64,000 nt of DNA from Streptomyces roseirectus (GTDB lineage: Bacteria; Actinomycetota; Actinomycetes; Streptomycetales; Streptomycetaceae): contig NZ_CP060828.1 of the NCBI RefSeq assembly GCF_014489635.1, positions 992,001 to 1,056,000 on the forward strand, written 5' to 3'. Below, piece by piece: positions 1-8,279 of this stretch (position 1 is its first letter; every line of letters begins with the position of its first letter). A program made the translations under genes and the position numbers. Below the pieces are notes generated by a model, which had not been told where the DNA came from, did no database searches, and saw only the letters and a program-made list of their open reading frames with translations.

Positions 1-310
1 CGTTGCCCCCCGCCCGGAACCGGAGCGGCGCCCGCCGGCCCGCCCGGCCACGGCGTGGTCTGCTCACCGGCACCAGCGCCCCGACGCGCCGACATCGACC
101 CAGCGGGCCGGCCCGCGGAGTCACCGGCACCACGCCGGTACACCACCCAACGGGACGTGACCGGATCCGGACCCCGCGACGGCACCGGCGCCACCCACCC
201 GACCTACGCCGCCCCCTCGCCATCGCGGAGTCACCGCAGGCCTCCCGACAGCACCGAACACCTCACCACCAGCCACCTCTCCAGCAACGGCCCCAACCAT
301 CGACCGCCCC
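1..310. other. no recognisable gene at left edge
   Basis: The frames are open here on both strands because the DNA is extremely GC-rich, but no translated frame resembles a protein family and none has a convincing ribosome binding site. It could be intergenic DNA or the degraded edge of a gene lying outside the window. Confidence 0.4.
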
Positions 311-473
311 GGCTCCCGGCTCCCGGCTCCCGGCTCCCGGCTCCCGGCTCCCGGCTCCCGGCTCCCGGCTCCCGGCTCCCGGCTCCCGGCTCCCGGCTCC
401 CGGCTCCCGGCTCCCGGCTCCCGGCTCCCGGCTCCCGGCTCCCGGCTCCCGGCTCCCGGCTCCCGGCTCCCGG
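311..473. repeat. 7-bp tandem repeat, about 23 copies of GGCTCCC
   Basis: A perfect GGCTCCC array runs without interruption for about 163 bp. Seven is not a multiple of three, so every frame cycles through the same heptapeptide without a stop: Ser-Arg-Leu-Pro-Ala-Pro-Gly on the plus strand and Gly-Ala-Gly-Ser-Arg-Glu-Pro on the minus strand. The apparent long ORFs here are therefore artefacts. The perfection of the array suggests recent slippage expansion. It lies just downstream of the stop of the flavin monooxygenase gene. Confidence 0.97.
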
Positions 474-534
474 CCAAGCATGCCCCACCGACACGCCACC
501 CTCCACCCCCGGTCCCCGGCCCCGGATCCCGGTC

Positions 535-2140
535 CTAGGCGAAGCGTGCGATATCCCCCTCCCAAGCCAGGAGTTCCGCCAGGGTGTCGTCCCCCGGGCG
601 GGTTTTGGCGGTGGGGCGGCTGGTTGGGGTCGTGGGCTGGGGGGGCTCGGGAGAGGGCAGCGCTTGTTGCGGTGTTGTGTTCGACTCGGGGGCGGCGGAG
701 GGCTTCGTAGTGGGCGAGGGCGGAGGTGAGGTCGGGGAGGTCGCGGAGGGATTTCGCGAGGACGACGGCGTCTTCGAGGGCCATGGAGGCGCCTTGGCCG
801 GTGGCGGGGGCGGCGGCGTGGGCGGCGTCGCCGAGGAGGAGGGTGCGGGGGGTGCGCCAGGGCATGGCGAGGGGGAGTTCGGTGGCGTTGGTGACCATGA
901 GGTGGTCGTGGGTGGCGGCGACGATCGCGGGGGCGGGGGTGGCGTCCCCGACCCCGCTCCTGACCCCAGCCCCGACCCCGCTCCCGGCCTCAACCCCGAC
1001 CCCGCTCCCGGCCTCAACCCCGGCTCCAGCCCCGTTCCCGGCCCCGGCCCCGGCCCCGGCCCCGACCTCGACCCCGGCCCCGGCCCCGCTCCCGTTCCCA
1101 GCCCCAGCCCCAGCCCCAGCCCCAGCCCCAGCCCCGACTTCGCTCCCGCTCCCGGCCCCAGCCCCGCTCCCGGCCCCATACCCGGCCCCGCCCCCACTCC
1201 CGTTCCCAGTCCCAGCCCCAGCCCCGACCTCGCTCCCGCTCCCGGCCCCATACCCGGCCCCGGCCCCGCCCCCACTCCCGTTCCCAGCCCCAGCCCCGCT
1301 CCCGCTCGCGGCCCCAGCCCTGGCTCCAGCCCCGTTCCCGGTCCCGGCCCCAGCCCCGCTCCCGGCCCCAGCCCCGTCCCCGGCCCCGGCCCCGGTCAGG
1401 AGTGGGGCTAGGTGGGCTCGCCAAGTGGCCGGGGTGCCTGAGCTGATTGCCTGCGGCGTGAGGGCGGGGGCGGTGACGCGGGCGAACCAGTAGGTTTCGC
1501 CGTCCGGTGAGCAGGCGAAGCCGAAGGCCGCGCGGCCGCCGCGGATCATGGTGAAGCAGTCGGTGGGGGCGGACGGGGGGATGCCCTTGGTGCAGCCGTA
1601 GAAGACGTGCTGGCCGGCGTAGCGCGGGGCGGCGCCGGGGGCGACCGTGCGGCGGACGGTGGAGCCGAGGCCGTCCGCGCCGATGAGGAGGTCACCGGTG
1701 GCGGTGGTGCCGTCGGCGAAGTGGGCGGTGACACCGTCGGGTTGTTCCGACACGGACGTCAACCGGGCGCCGTACGTGAGCCGCAGGCCACGCCGCAGCG
1801 CCTCCGACTGGAGCGCGGCGTTGAGTTCGCCCCGTCTGAGGCACCGGAAGTTCAGCGCGGGGTCGCCCATCGGGACGTGCGCGGCCTCCTCGCCGGTGTG
1901 TTCCAGCACCCGGATCGTCCGCAGCGGGAACCCGATCGCGGTGACGGCGTCCAGCGCGTCGATCTCCCGCAGCGCCCGCATCCCGTTACTGGCCAGCGTG
2001 AGGAACGCCCCGCTGTCCTCCGCCGACTCGGGACGCGCCTCGAACACCTCGACGTCCAGCCCCGCCTTGGCCAGGGCCAGCGCCGCCGCCGTCCCCGCGA
2101 TCCCGCCGCCGACGACCAGTACCCGCGTCACGCTCCACAC
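535..2140 (-). CDS. FAD-dependent monooxygenase with repeat insert and 3' frameshift
   Basis: This is a class A flavoprotein monooxygenase of the PHBH/salicylate-hydroxylase type. The N-terminal Rossmann motif VVGGGIAG (from about residue 9) binds FAD, and GDAAHAAAP (about residue 440) is the second FAD motif. Between them the normal protein is interrupted at about residues 249-396 by a Gly-Ala/Ser-rich dipeptide repeat encoded by 6-bp repeats (about 955-1397). Without the insert the protein would be about 400 aa, the usual family size. The frame open from the start continues to position 263 through the 7-bp repeat, which is implausible as protein. A one-base shift in the G7 run at 639-645 restores a sensible C-terminus ending [12 protein letters not shown] at 535. 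It is therefore either a true frameshift or an assembly error. The substrate is unknown. It is divergent from the carbamoyltransferase island. Confidence 0.7.
955..1400. repeat. 6-bp-periodic low-complexity insert (Gly-Ala repeat)
   Basis: The plus strand reads as imperfect CCCNGN hexamers, so the minus strand encodes alternating Gly-Ala, Gly-Ser, Gly-Val and Gly-Asn dipeptides. The tract sits inside the flavin monooxygenase gene between the substrate-binding sheet and the GD motif. All frames are open through it. The unit is a multiple of three, so slippage changes the length without breaking the frame. Confidence 0.9.
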
Positions 2141-2382
2141 TCCACTCGTCCTCGGGTGAACTGCCTTCGCGCGTCGATGGTTTCACGGCGCGAACCACCC
2201 CGGGAACCCGTTTCGCCCCTTTTTCCGGCGCTTTGCTCGCCCTGCAGGAAACCGCACTACACCTTCTCGCTCCTGACACCCGATTGATCCACTGCCGGGG
2301 CGCTGAGAGGCTTCCCATGCCTCGAAAAGGGCCGCGATAAAGAGAGAAACACGTGAACTCCCTCCATTCGAAAGGCAGCCCT
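2141..2382. promoter_or_regulatory. divergent intergenic region
   Basis: About 240 bp separates the minus-strand monooxygenase from the plus-strand SGNH-like gene. The part near 2320-2350 is AT-richer than its surroundings, as expected for a promoter, but no clear operator or -35/-10 pair was recognised. Confidence 0.4.
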
Positions 2383-3399
2383 GTGTCGACCACGCAGCGG
2401 GAAATGCTGACTCCACAGATGTTGCGCTACGACGATTTCGACGACCGGGCGGAAACCCGGTATCTGCCGTACCTGATGTATTTCCACCGGGCCAATTACC
2501 GTTCGGACACGATCAACACGGACCGGCTCGGATTCCGGATGTCGGTCGGCAACGGCACGCAGGCGTCCGTCGACAACCTGCCGAAGGGCCCGGTGCGGCT
2601 GCTGGCCGGCAGCTCCACGCCGTTCGGGATCGGGGCGACGAGCGACGCGACGACGATGGCGTCCCGCCTGTGGTCGCGGTACGCGCCCTCGTTGCCGTGG
2701 CTCAACTTCGCCGGGCGCAGCCACAATTCGATGCAGGAGCTGCTGCTGTTCCTGACGCACCGGCACCTGCTGCCGGAGATCGACGAGATCGTCGTCTTCT
2801 CCGGTCTCAACGACCTCGCGCTGAGCCGGCTGCCCGACGCGCAGCGCGGCGCGCACGGCGCGTTCTTCAACTGCGGTGAGTACTTCGAGCAGATGGAGGA
2901 ACTGCGGGCCCGGCACCGCAAGCAGAAGCGCGGCTTCGGACGCCGGCCCGGCGGCCCGGCGCAGGGCGAGGGCCACGTCGTGCCACCGCTCGCGGACCGG
3001 ATCGCCTACGCCGTCGACCTGACCTCCCAGCACCTCGCCTCGCTGCAACTGCTGGCGGCGCCGACCGGGGCGCGGATCACCTACGTGCTCCAGCCGCTGG
3101 CGACGTGGGTGCGCGAGACCGGCTCGGCGCAGGAGCGGGCGGTCTTCGGCGAGCTGGACGAGGTCTCCAACTTCTGGGAGCTGTACGGCGACATCGCCAC
3201 GATCGCCACCGGGCGCCGGTACGCCGCCGCGCTGGAGCAGGCGTGCAAGGCGCAGGACGTGCGCTTCCTCGACCTGAGCCCGGTCGTCGCGCAGGAGGTG
3301 ACGGACCGCGACTGGCTGTACGTGGACCGCGCGCACTTCACGGACCACGGCACGGAGATCGTCAGCCGGCTGCTCGCCGACTCCCTCGCCCTGTCCTGA
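2383..3399 (+). CDS. SGNH/GDSL-hydrolase-like protein
   Basis: The predicted protein is about 338 aa with a divergent SGNH fold. The block I serine is probably in LLAGSSTPFG, block III is FSGLNDLAL (G-x-N-D), and the catalytic Asp/His pair is in DRAHFTDHG near the C-terminus. There is no signal peptide, so it is probably cytoplasmic. The GTG at 2383 is chosen because AAAGG lies 8 nt upstream; an in-frame GTG at 2353 is an alternative. It is the first gene of the co-directional island. From recall of the family, SGNH proteins often accompany NodU-type carbamoyltransferases and their small partner proteins, and may act as acyl or carbamoyl hydrolases or transferases. Its actual substrate is unknown. 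Confidence 0.75.
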   Translation: MSTTQREMLTPQMLRYDDFDDRAETRYLPYLMYFHRANYRSDTINTDRLGFRMSVGNGTQASVDNLPKGPVRLLAGSSTPFGIGATSDATTMASRLWSRYAPSLPWLNFAGRSHNSMQELLLFLTHRHLLPEIDEIVVFSGLNDLALSRLPDAQRGAHGAFFNCGEYFEQMEELRARHRKQKRGFGRRPGGPAQGEGHVVPPLADRIAYAVDLTSQHLASLQLLAAPTGARITYVLQPLATWVRETGSAQERAVFGELDEVSNFWELYGDIATIATGRRYAAALEQACKAQDVRFLDLSPVVAQEVTDRDWLYVDRAHFTDHGTEIVSRLLADSLALS

Positions 3400-3434
3400 C
3401 CGCCCACTCCCCTACCAGGAAGGTGACTTCACTC

Positions 3435-3521
3435 ATGTCGTTCGTCCGCAGGATCCTGGCGAAGCTCTTCGGGCGCAAGAAGAAGGCCCAGAGCGACGCG
3501 TCGATCTACCCCATGTTCTGA
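3435..3521 (+). CDS. 28-aa basic peptide, possible DUF5989/SxtK-like remnant
   Basis: A tiny ORF with a good Shine-Dalgarno (GGAAGGTGA, 8 nt before the ATG) sits 35 bp after the SGNH gene and 10 bp before the HDO gene, so it is probably translated. The peptide has a cationic amphipathic first half (FVRRILAKLFGRKKK) and ends DASIYPMF. Small DUF5989 proteins, found beside carbamoyltransferases as in saxitoxin clusters, have as I recall a similar basic N-terminus, one membrane helix and a terminal IYTLF-like motif. This peptide looks like that family with the membrane helix missing. The alternative is a ribosomal precursor peptide, but no leader/core split or dedicated protease is evident. Confidence 0.65.
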   Translation: MSFVRRILAKLFGRKKKAQSDASIYPMF

Positions 3522-3531
3522 GAGGGAGACG

Positions 3532-6132
3532 ATGCAGACCCGAGAGGCGCCCGCACGGGCGGTGTACGCGTACGCCGCCGACCCGGAGGCGTCCGTCCCC
3601 ACCGGGGGCTTCCTCCACGACATCCACGCCGAACTGCGCCGGCACACGGCCGACGGCGCGCCCCGCGCGCTCGCCGGGACGGCCGGCGCGTGGGCGGACG
3701 CCGAGCGCGCGCGGTTTCGTGCGCTGCTCGCGCCCGACGCGCCCGAGGGGCACCGCGACGAACTCGTGCGGCGGGCCGTGCTCGGCTGCGCGCCGCTGTC
3801 CCTGGCGTCCGGGGCGTGGCTGCAGTGGCTCAGCGCGCCCGGCAACGCGGAGGAGCCGGTGGTGCTGCGGATCCTCGCGCTGTACGCGTCCGACGTGGGC
3901 GTGGGGCATCCCGAGGCGTCCCGTGGCAGCGCGTTCCTCGCACTGCTGCGGCGGCTGCGGCTCGCGGAGAACGCGGTGCCGACGGCGCGGCTGACCACCG
4001 ATCCCCGGGTCCCCGAAGGGGCGTTCGCCCTGCCGGCGCTGCTGCTCGCGATGAGCAGGCGGCCGGACGAGTTCCGGGGCGAACTCCTCGGCGCGGACCT
4101 CTGTCTGCGCGCGGTGGGGCTGCTGCCGGCCCTCGCGATGGTCCGCGACGCGCTGCCGACGTCCGCCGACTGGGCCTCCGTCGACCCGTCCCTGCCCCGG
4201 GGGCCCGAGGACGCGCCGCCCCTCGAACGGTGCCTCACCGCCGTCGACGAACTGCTGGCCCTTGAGGGCGAGCGCGCACGGCTCGCGGTGCGGGCGGGAT
4301 TCGGCTGGACGCTGGGCGCACTGCGCGCCTGGTCCGACACCCTCCACACGGAGCTGGTCGCGGCAGCCGACCCCGCGTACGCCATGGCCGAGCTGATGCG
4401 GGCCCGCGCCCGCGAAGGCGCCGTCTACCACCACGGCTTCCTCCTCGAAGGCCGCCCCCTCGCCGCCTGGCTCGCCGACGCCCGCACCGACCCCGCGCCC
4501 CTCCTCGACCTCCTCGCCGCCAGCAAACTCATCAAACCCGGCCGCTCACAGGCAAGCCCCCTGGTCCGCGGCCTGATCAGCGAACGCGGCCCCATGTTCC
4601 GCGTCTTCTCCCCCGAGGACCTGGCCGTCATCCGCCGCTGGATCGACTCCCTGCCACCGCGTCCTGTGGGGGGCCGGGGCGGCAAGGCGAGAGGGGAGGG
4701 AGAGACACAGAACCGCCGCACGGCGACCGGGACCTCCTCCGGGGCCGGGACGGACGCCCTGCCGACGGCCTCACCCGAAGCCGCCGCGCCCAGGGCGACA
4801 ACCGGCACCGCGACGGCCGGCGTCACAGCGCGCGTCCAACCCGCCGAAGCCGCCACACCCGGGGCAGCCGCGGGCGCCGGAGTGGCCGGAGGCGAGCCAC
4901 GCATCCAGCCCGCCGGGGACGAGGCGCACGCCGACCCTGCCGGGGGCAAGGCGGAGCCCCGGCCTGCCGAAGGCCGGCCGCAACCCGACCCCGCCGAAGG
5001 CGAGGCACACGCCCAGCCCGGCGAAGGCGCGGCACGCGTCACCCCCGCCGGGGGCGAGGTGCGCGCCCGGTCTGTCGGAGGCGGCGCGGGCAGCTCGCCC
5101 GCCTCCACCTCCGCCTACACCTCCGCCAAGGACGGCACCGGCACCCCGTCCGGCTCGTCCCCCAAGTCCATGCCCACCCCCGACACCCCCCGCCTCCTCG
5201 CCCGCGTCGCCACCGGCCTCCGGGCCGGGCATCCCGATCCGGGGCGGGCGCCCGCTGATATCCGGGACGCCTATCACCTGCTGATGCGCCGTACCGACAC
5301 CCCCGCGCTGCGGGAGTGGGCGATGGAGTACGTCGCCGGGTGGCTGGCGAGGTCGCGGTACGGGATGGGGAAGAGCGGGGGGCCGTTGCCGGGGAGGTGG
5401 GGGCGGGAGGGGCTGCGGCCGTGGTTGCAGGCGCAGCACGACCGGCACGGGGCGGAGTTCGCGCAGAACGCGGCGGTGCCGTTGCCGTCGCGGGAGGCGG
5501 TGGTGGACGACACCGTGCAGACGGCGCCGTTGACGCTGATCGACGGGAGTTGGCTGCAGGGGTTCACGGATTATGAGCAGGCGTCGTCGGCTATCGGGCA
5601 TTCCTTGTTCGAGACGTATTGGGACGAGTTGGGGAATGGTGAGCCGCCGCTCAATCATCCGTTGATCTACCGCGAGGTCCTGAAAGAGATGGACGTCGAT
5701 CTCCCGCCCACGAATTCGCCGGAGTTCGCGCGCTGGCCCGGTTTCCGGGACGAGTCGTTCGAACTGCCCGTGTACTGGCTGTGCGTGGGCCGCTTCCCGC
5801 AGACGTTCCTGCCGGAGGTGCTGGGCCTGAACCTGGCGATGGAGCTGTCGGGCGTGGGCGGCACGTACCGCAGGGCGCGCCTCGCGCTGAAGGAGTACGG
5901 CTTCAGCACCCGTTTCGTGGACATCCACAACACGATCGACAACGTCGCCACCGGCCACTCCGCGTGGGCGGCCGACGCCGTGGACACCCTGCTGGCCGCG
6001 CTGCCCGAGGCGCCGGGCCCCGGCAACCGGGCGGAGACCTGGGACCGGGTGCGCACGGGATACCGCTCGCTGAACCCGCCGAGCGGCGTCGGCGCACGGC
6101 TCATGGCCCGCCTCGCCGGGCGCCGCAGGTGA
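3532..6132 (+). CDS. large haem-oxygenase-like diiron (HDO) protein
   Basis: The protein is 866 aa, much longer than simple HDO enzymes (about 250-350 aa). The C-terminal third (about residues 555-866) resembles the iron-containing redox enzyme/HDO family: a helix with HSLFETYWDELGNG, then PVYWLCVG and RFVDIHNTIDN...TGHSAWA, whose acidic and His residues would be metal ligands. The N-terminal half (1-375) is helical, starts with GGFLHDIHAEL and may be a second, degenerate copy. The two halves are joined by a disordered Pro/Ala/Glu-rich linker (about 376-553) containing 9-residue repeats. HDO enzymes do O2-dependent N-oxygenation, C-C cleavage or desaturation of amino acids or fatty acids; the reaction here is inferred only by class. 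A good RBS (GAGAGGGAGACG) precedes the ATG. Confidence 0.75.
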   Translation: MQTREAPARAVYAYAADPEASVPTGGFLHDIHAELRRHTADGAPRALAGTAGAWADAERARFRALLAPDAPEGHRDELVRRAVLGCAPLSLASGAWLQWLSAPGNAEEPVVLRILALYASDVGVGHPEASRGSAFLALLRRLRLAENAVPTARLTTDPRVPEGAFALPALLLAMSRRPDEFRGELLGADLCLRAVGLLPALAMVRDALPTSADWASVDPSLPRGPEDAPPLERCLTAVDELLALEGERARLAVRAGFGWTLGALRAWSDTLHTELVAAADPAYAMAELMRARAREGAVYHHGFLLEGRPLAAWLADARTDPAPLLDLLAASKLIKPGRSQASPLVRGLISERGPMFRVFSPEDLAVIRRWIDSLPPRPVGGRGGKARGEGETQNRRTATGTSSGAGTDALPTASPEAAAPRATTGTATAGVTARVQPAEAATPGAAAGAGVAGGEPRIQPAGDEAHADPAGGKAEPRPAEGRPQPDPAEGEAHAQPGEGAARVTPAGGEVRARSVGGGAGSSPASTSAYTSAKDGTGTPSGSSPKSMPTPDTPRLLARVATGLRAGHPDPGRAPADIRDAYHLLMRRTDTPALREWAMEYVAGWLARSRYGMGKSGGPLPGRWGREGLRPWLQAQHDRHGAEFAQNAAVPLPSREAVVDDTVQTAPLTLIDGSWLQGFTDYEQASSAIGHSLFETYWDELGNGEPPLNHPLIYREVLKEMDVDLPPTNSPEFARWPGFRDESFELPVYWLCVGRFPQTFLPEVLGLNLAMELSGVGGTYRRARLALKEYGFSTRFVDIHNTIDNVATGHSAWAADAVDTLLAALPEAPGPGNRAETWDRVRTGYRSLNPPSGVGARLMARLAGRRR
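4909..5070. repeat. 27-bp tandem repeat coding PAGGEAxxx, six copies
   Basis: Six in-frame imperfect 27-bp units inside the HDO gene encode 9-residue repeats of the form Pro-Ala/Gly-Gly/Glu-Asp/Gly followed by charged residues (PAGDEAHAD, PAGGKAEPR, PAEGRPQPD, PAEGEAHAQ, PGEGAARVT, PAGGEVRAR). They form part of the interdomain linker and probably act as a flexible spacer. Confidence 0.9.
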
Positions 6133-6189
6133 AGAACACACACGCATCCGGTCACCGGACAGGTGACCCGACCCGACGGAGGAACCCCG

Positions 6190-8028
6190 GTGCCTGAGCG
6201 GATCATCGGCGTATCGGCCTTCTACCACGACAGCGCGGCAGCGCTGGTCATCGACGGCGTGCCCGTCGCGGCGGCGCAGGAGGAGCGCTTCAGCCGGCGC
6301 CGCCACGACTCGGCGTTCCCCTCCCGCGCGGTCGAGTACTGCCTGGACGAGGCGGGCCTGAGCCTGGACGACATCTCGGCCGTCGCCTACTACGAGGACC
6401 CGAGCCTGAAGTTCCGCCGGGTGCTGGCGACCTTCGCGGGCGCCGCCCCCACCGGCTGGCCGTCCTTCCGCGACACCCTGCCGGCGTGGCTCGGCAGCGG
6501 CGGCAAGCTGCGCACCGCCGACACGGTGCGCAGGGAGTTCGCGAAGCTGGGCCGGGGCAGGGTGCCCGAGCTGTCGGTGCGCCGCCACCACGAGTCGCAC
6601 GCGGTGTCCGCGTTCTACCCGAGCCCGTTCGAGTCGGCGGCGGTGCTGTGCATCGACGGCGTCGGCGAGTGGGCGACGACGACGCTGTGGCACGGCCGGG
6701 GCAACGAGCTGCGTCCGGTGGCCGAACTGCGCTTCCCGCACTCGCTGGGCCTGCTGTACTCGGCGTTCACCTACTTCTGCGGCTTCAAGGTGGACTCCGG
6801 CGAGTACAAGCTGATGGGTCTCGCGCCCTACGGCAAGCCCCGGTACGCGAACCTGATCCGCGAGCAGCTGATCGACCTGAAGGCGGACGGTTCGTTCCGG
6901 CTGAACATGCGCTACTTCGAATACCTGCGCGGCCAGGTGATGACCGGCCGGGGCTTCGAGAAGCTGTTCGGCGGCCCCAGGCGCACCCCCGAAAGTCCGC
7001 TCACGGAGCGGGAGTTCGACCTCGCGTCCTCCGTGCAGGCGGTGACGGAGGAGGTCGTGCTGCGGCTGGCGCGCACCGCACGGGAGCGCACCGGGGAGTC
7101 CCGGCTGTGCCTGGCGGGCGGGGTCGCGCTGAACTGCGTCGCCAACGGCAAGGTGATCGACGCCGGGGTCTTCGACGAGGTGTGGATCCAGCCGGCCGCC
7201 GGTGACGCCGGGGGCGCGCTGGGCGCGGCGCAGGCCGTGGCGATGGAGCGCGGCGCGCGGCGCACGCACCTCGCGACGGGCCGGGACGCGATGAGCGGTT
7301 CGCTGCTCGGGCCCGGCTACGACGACGCGGAGATCGCCCGGTACCTGGAGACCCACGGCATCCCGCACCGGCGCCTGGACCAGACGGCGCTGGCGGGGGC
7401 GGTCGCGGACGGGCTGGCCGAGGGGAAGATCGTCGGCTGGTTCCAGGGGCGGATGGAGTTCGGGCCGAGGGCGCTCGGGGCGCGCTCGATCATCGGGGAC
7501 CCGCGCAACCCCGAGATGCAGTCGGCGATGAACCTGAAGATCAAGTTCCGGGAGTCGTTCCGCCCGTTCGCACCGGCCGTCCTGGAGGAGGACGCGAAGG
7601 ACTACTTCGACCTGCCGCAGTCCAGCCCGTACATGCTGGTCGTCTCGCAGGTCGCGGCGGCCCAGCGCACGGAGGCGGCGGACACCGGCGCGAGCGGCCT
7701 GGACCTGCTGAAGGTGCGGCGCTCGACGATCCCGGCGGTCACGCACGTCGACCACTCGGCGCGCGTGCAGACGGTGACCGAGCACAGCAACGCCGACTTC
7801 CACCGGCTGCTGACGGCGTTCAAGGAGCGCACGGGCTGCCCGGTGCTGGTCAACACGTCGTTCAACGTGCGCGGCGAGCCCATCGTGAACACCCCGCACG
7901 ACGCCTACACCTGCTTCATGCGGACCAACATCGACATGCTGGCGCTCGGCAACTTCCTGCTGGTCAAGGACGAGCAGCCCGCCTGGTCCGAGGCGTCCGA
8001 CTGGCGCGACGAGATCCCCCTCGACTGA
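6190..8028 (+). CDS. NodU/CmcH-type O-carbamoyltransferase
   Basis: The protein is 612 aa, the normal length for the NodU/TobZ/CmcH/SxtI family, which transfers a carbamoyl group from carbamoyl phosphate, through carbamoyl-adenylate, to a hydroxyl of a natural product. Visible features are an N-terminal Kae1-like ATPase lobe starting IIGVSAFYHDSAAAL, the metal-binding HHESHAVSAFY (about residue 133), CIDGVGEW, and the C-terminal signature MEFGPRALGARSIIGDPRNP (about 421). GTG at 6190 is chosen because GGAGGA lies 6 nt upstream and the protein then begins MPERIIG. Location next to carAB (substrate supply) and two small SxtJ/K-like ORFs supports a tailoring role in biosynthesis. Confidence 0.95.
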   Translation: MPERIIGVSAFYHDSAAALVIDGVPVAAAQEERFSRRRHDSAFPSRAVEYCLDEAGLSLDDISAVAYYEDPSLKFRRVLATFAGAAPTGWPSFRDTLPAWLGSGGKLRTADTVRREFAKLGRGRVPELSVRRHHESHAVSAFYPSPFESAAVLCIDGVGEWATTTLWHGRGNELRPVAELRFPHSLGLLYSAFTYFCGFKVDSGEYKLMGLAPYGKPRYANLIREQLIDLKADGSFRLNMRYFEYLRGQVMTGRGFEKLFGGPRRTPESPLTEREFDLASSVQAVTEEVVLRLARTARERTGESRLCLAGGVALNCVANGKVIDAGVFDEVWIQPAAGDAGGALGAAQAVAMERGARRTHLATGRDAMSGSLLGPGYDDAEIARYLETHGIPHRRLDQTALAGAVADGLAEGKIVGWFQGRMEFGPRALGARSIIGDPRNPEMQSAMNLKIKFRESFRPFAPAVLEEDAKDYFDLPQSSPYMLVVSQVAAAQRTEAADTGASGLDLLKVRRSTIPAVTHVDHSARVQTVTEHSNADFHRLLTAFKERTGCPVLVNTSFNVRGEPIVNTPHDAYTCFMRTNIDMLALGNFLLVKDEQPAWSEASDWRDEIPLD

Positions 8029-8089
8029 CCCGCCACCGGCTCACCACCACCCCGCCCACGCAGCGCACCGCACACAGAACGGAACACCC

Positions 8090-8236
8090 ATGCGCACCTT
8101 CCTGCTCCTGCTCCTGTACTGCCTGGTCGTCACGCCGGTCGGGCTGGTGAGCCGGCTCGTCGCCGACCCCATGACCCGGCGCACCGACCGGGGCGACACC
8201 TACTGGATCCCCTCCGACCCGTCACCGGCCCGCTGA
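8090..8236 (+). CDS. 48-aa SxtJ-like membrane peptide
   Basis: A single hydrophobic N-terminal helix (FLLLLLYCLVVTPVGL) is followed by a short polar tail with DTYWIPSDP. This matches the C-terminal module, as I recall it, of SxtJ-family proteins that sit beside carbamoyltransferases (TPIGL...RLF...D...YWI), but without the N-terminal two thirds of that family. It would be a small inner-membrane protein. The RBS is weak (GGAA), and it lies 61 bp after the carbamoyltransferase and 43 bp before the next gene. Together with the 28-aa peptide it suggests reduced versions of the SxtJ/SxtK partners. Their function is not known. Confidence 0.75.
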   Translation: MRTFLLLLLYCLVVTPVGLVSRLVADPMTRRTDRGDTYWIPSDPSPAR

Positions 8237-8279
8237 GCGGCGTGCGATGGCGCACCCCCTGATCTGAACGGAGACATTG

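Noticed and set aside
3..730. Overlapping open frames on both strands through the left edge
   Set aside because: They exist only because the 7-bp GGCTCCC array and GC-rich flanks contain no stops; no RBS or family similarity.
3435..3521. Calling the 28-aa ORF a lanthipeptide, lasso or thiopeptide precursor
   Set aside because: No matching cyclase, dehydratase, leader peptidase or YcaO gene is present; similarity to DUF5989-type ends is a simpler reading.
4771..7899. 1042-codon open frame antisense to the HDO and carbamoyltransferase genes
   Set aside because: The opposite strand has clear family proteins with conserved motifs; the antisense frame is Arg/Gln/His-rich and typical of GC shadow.
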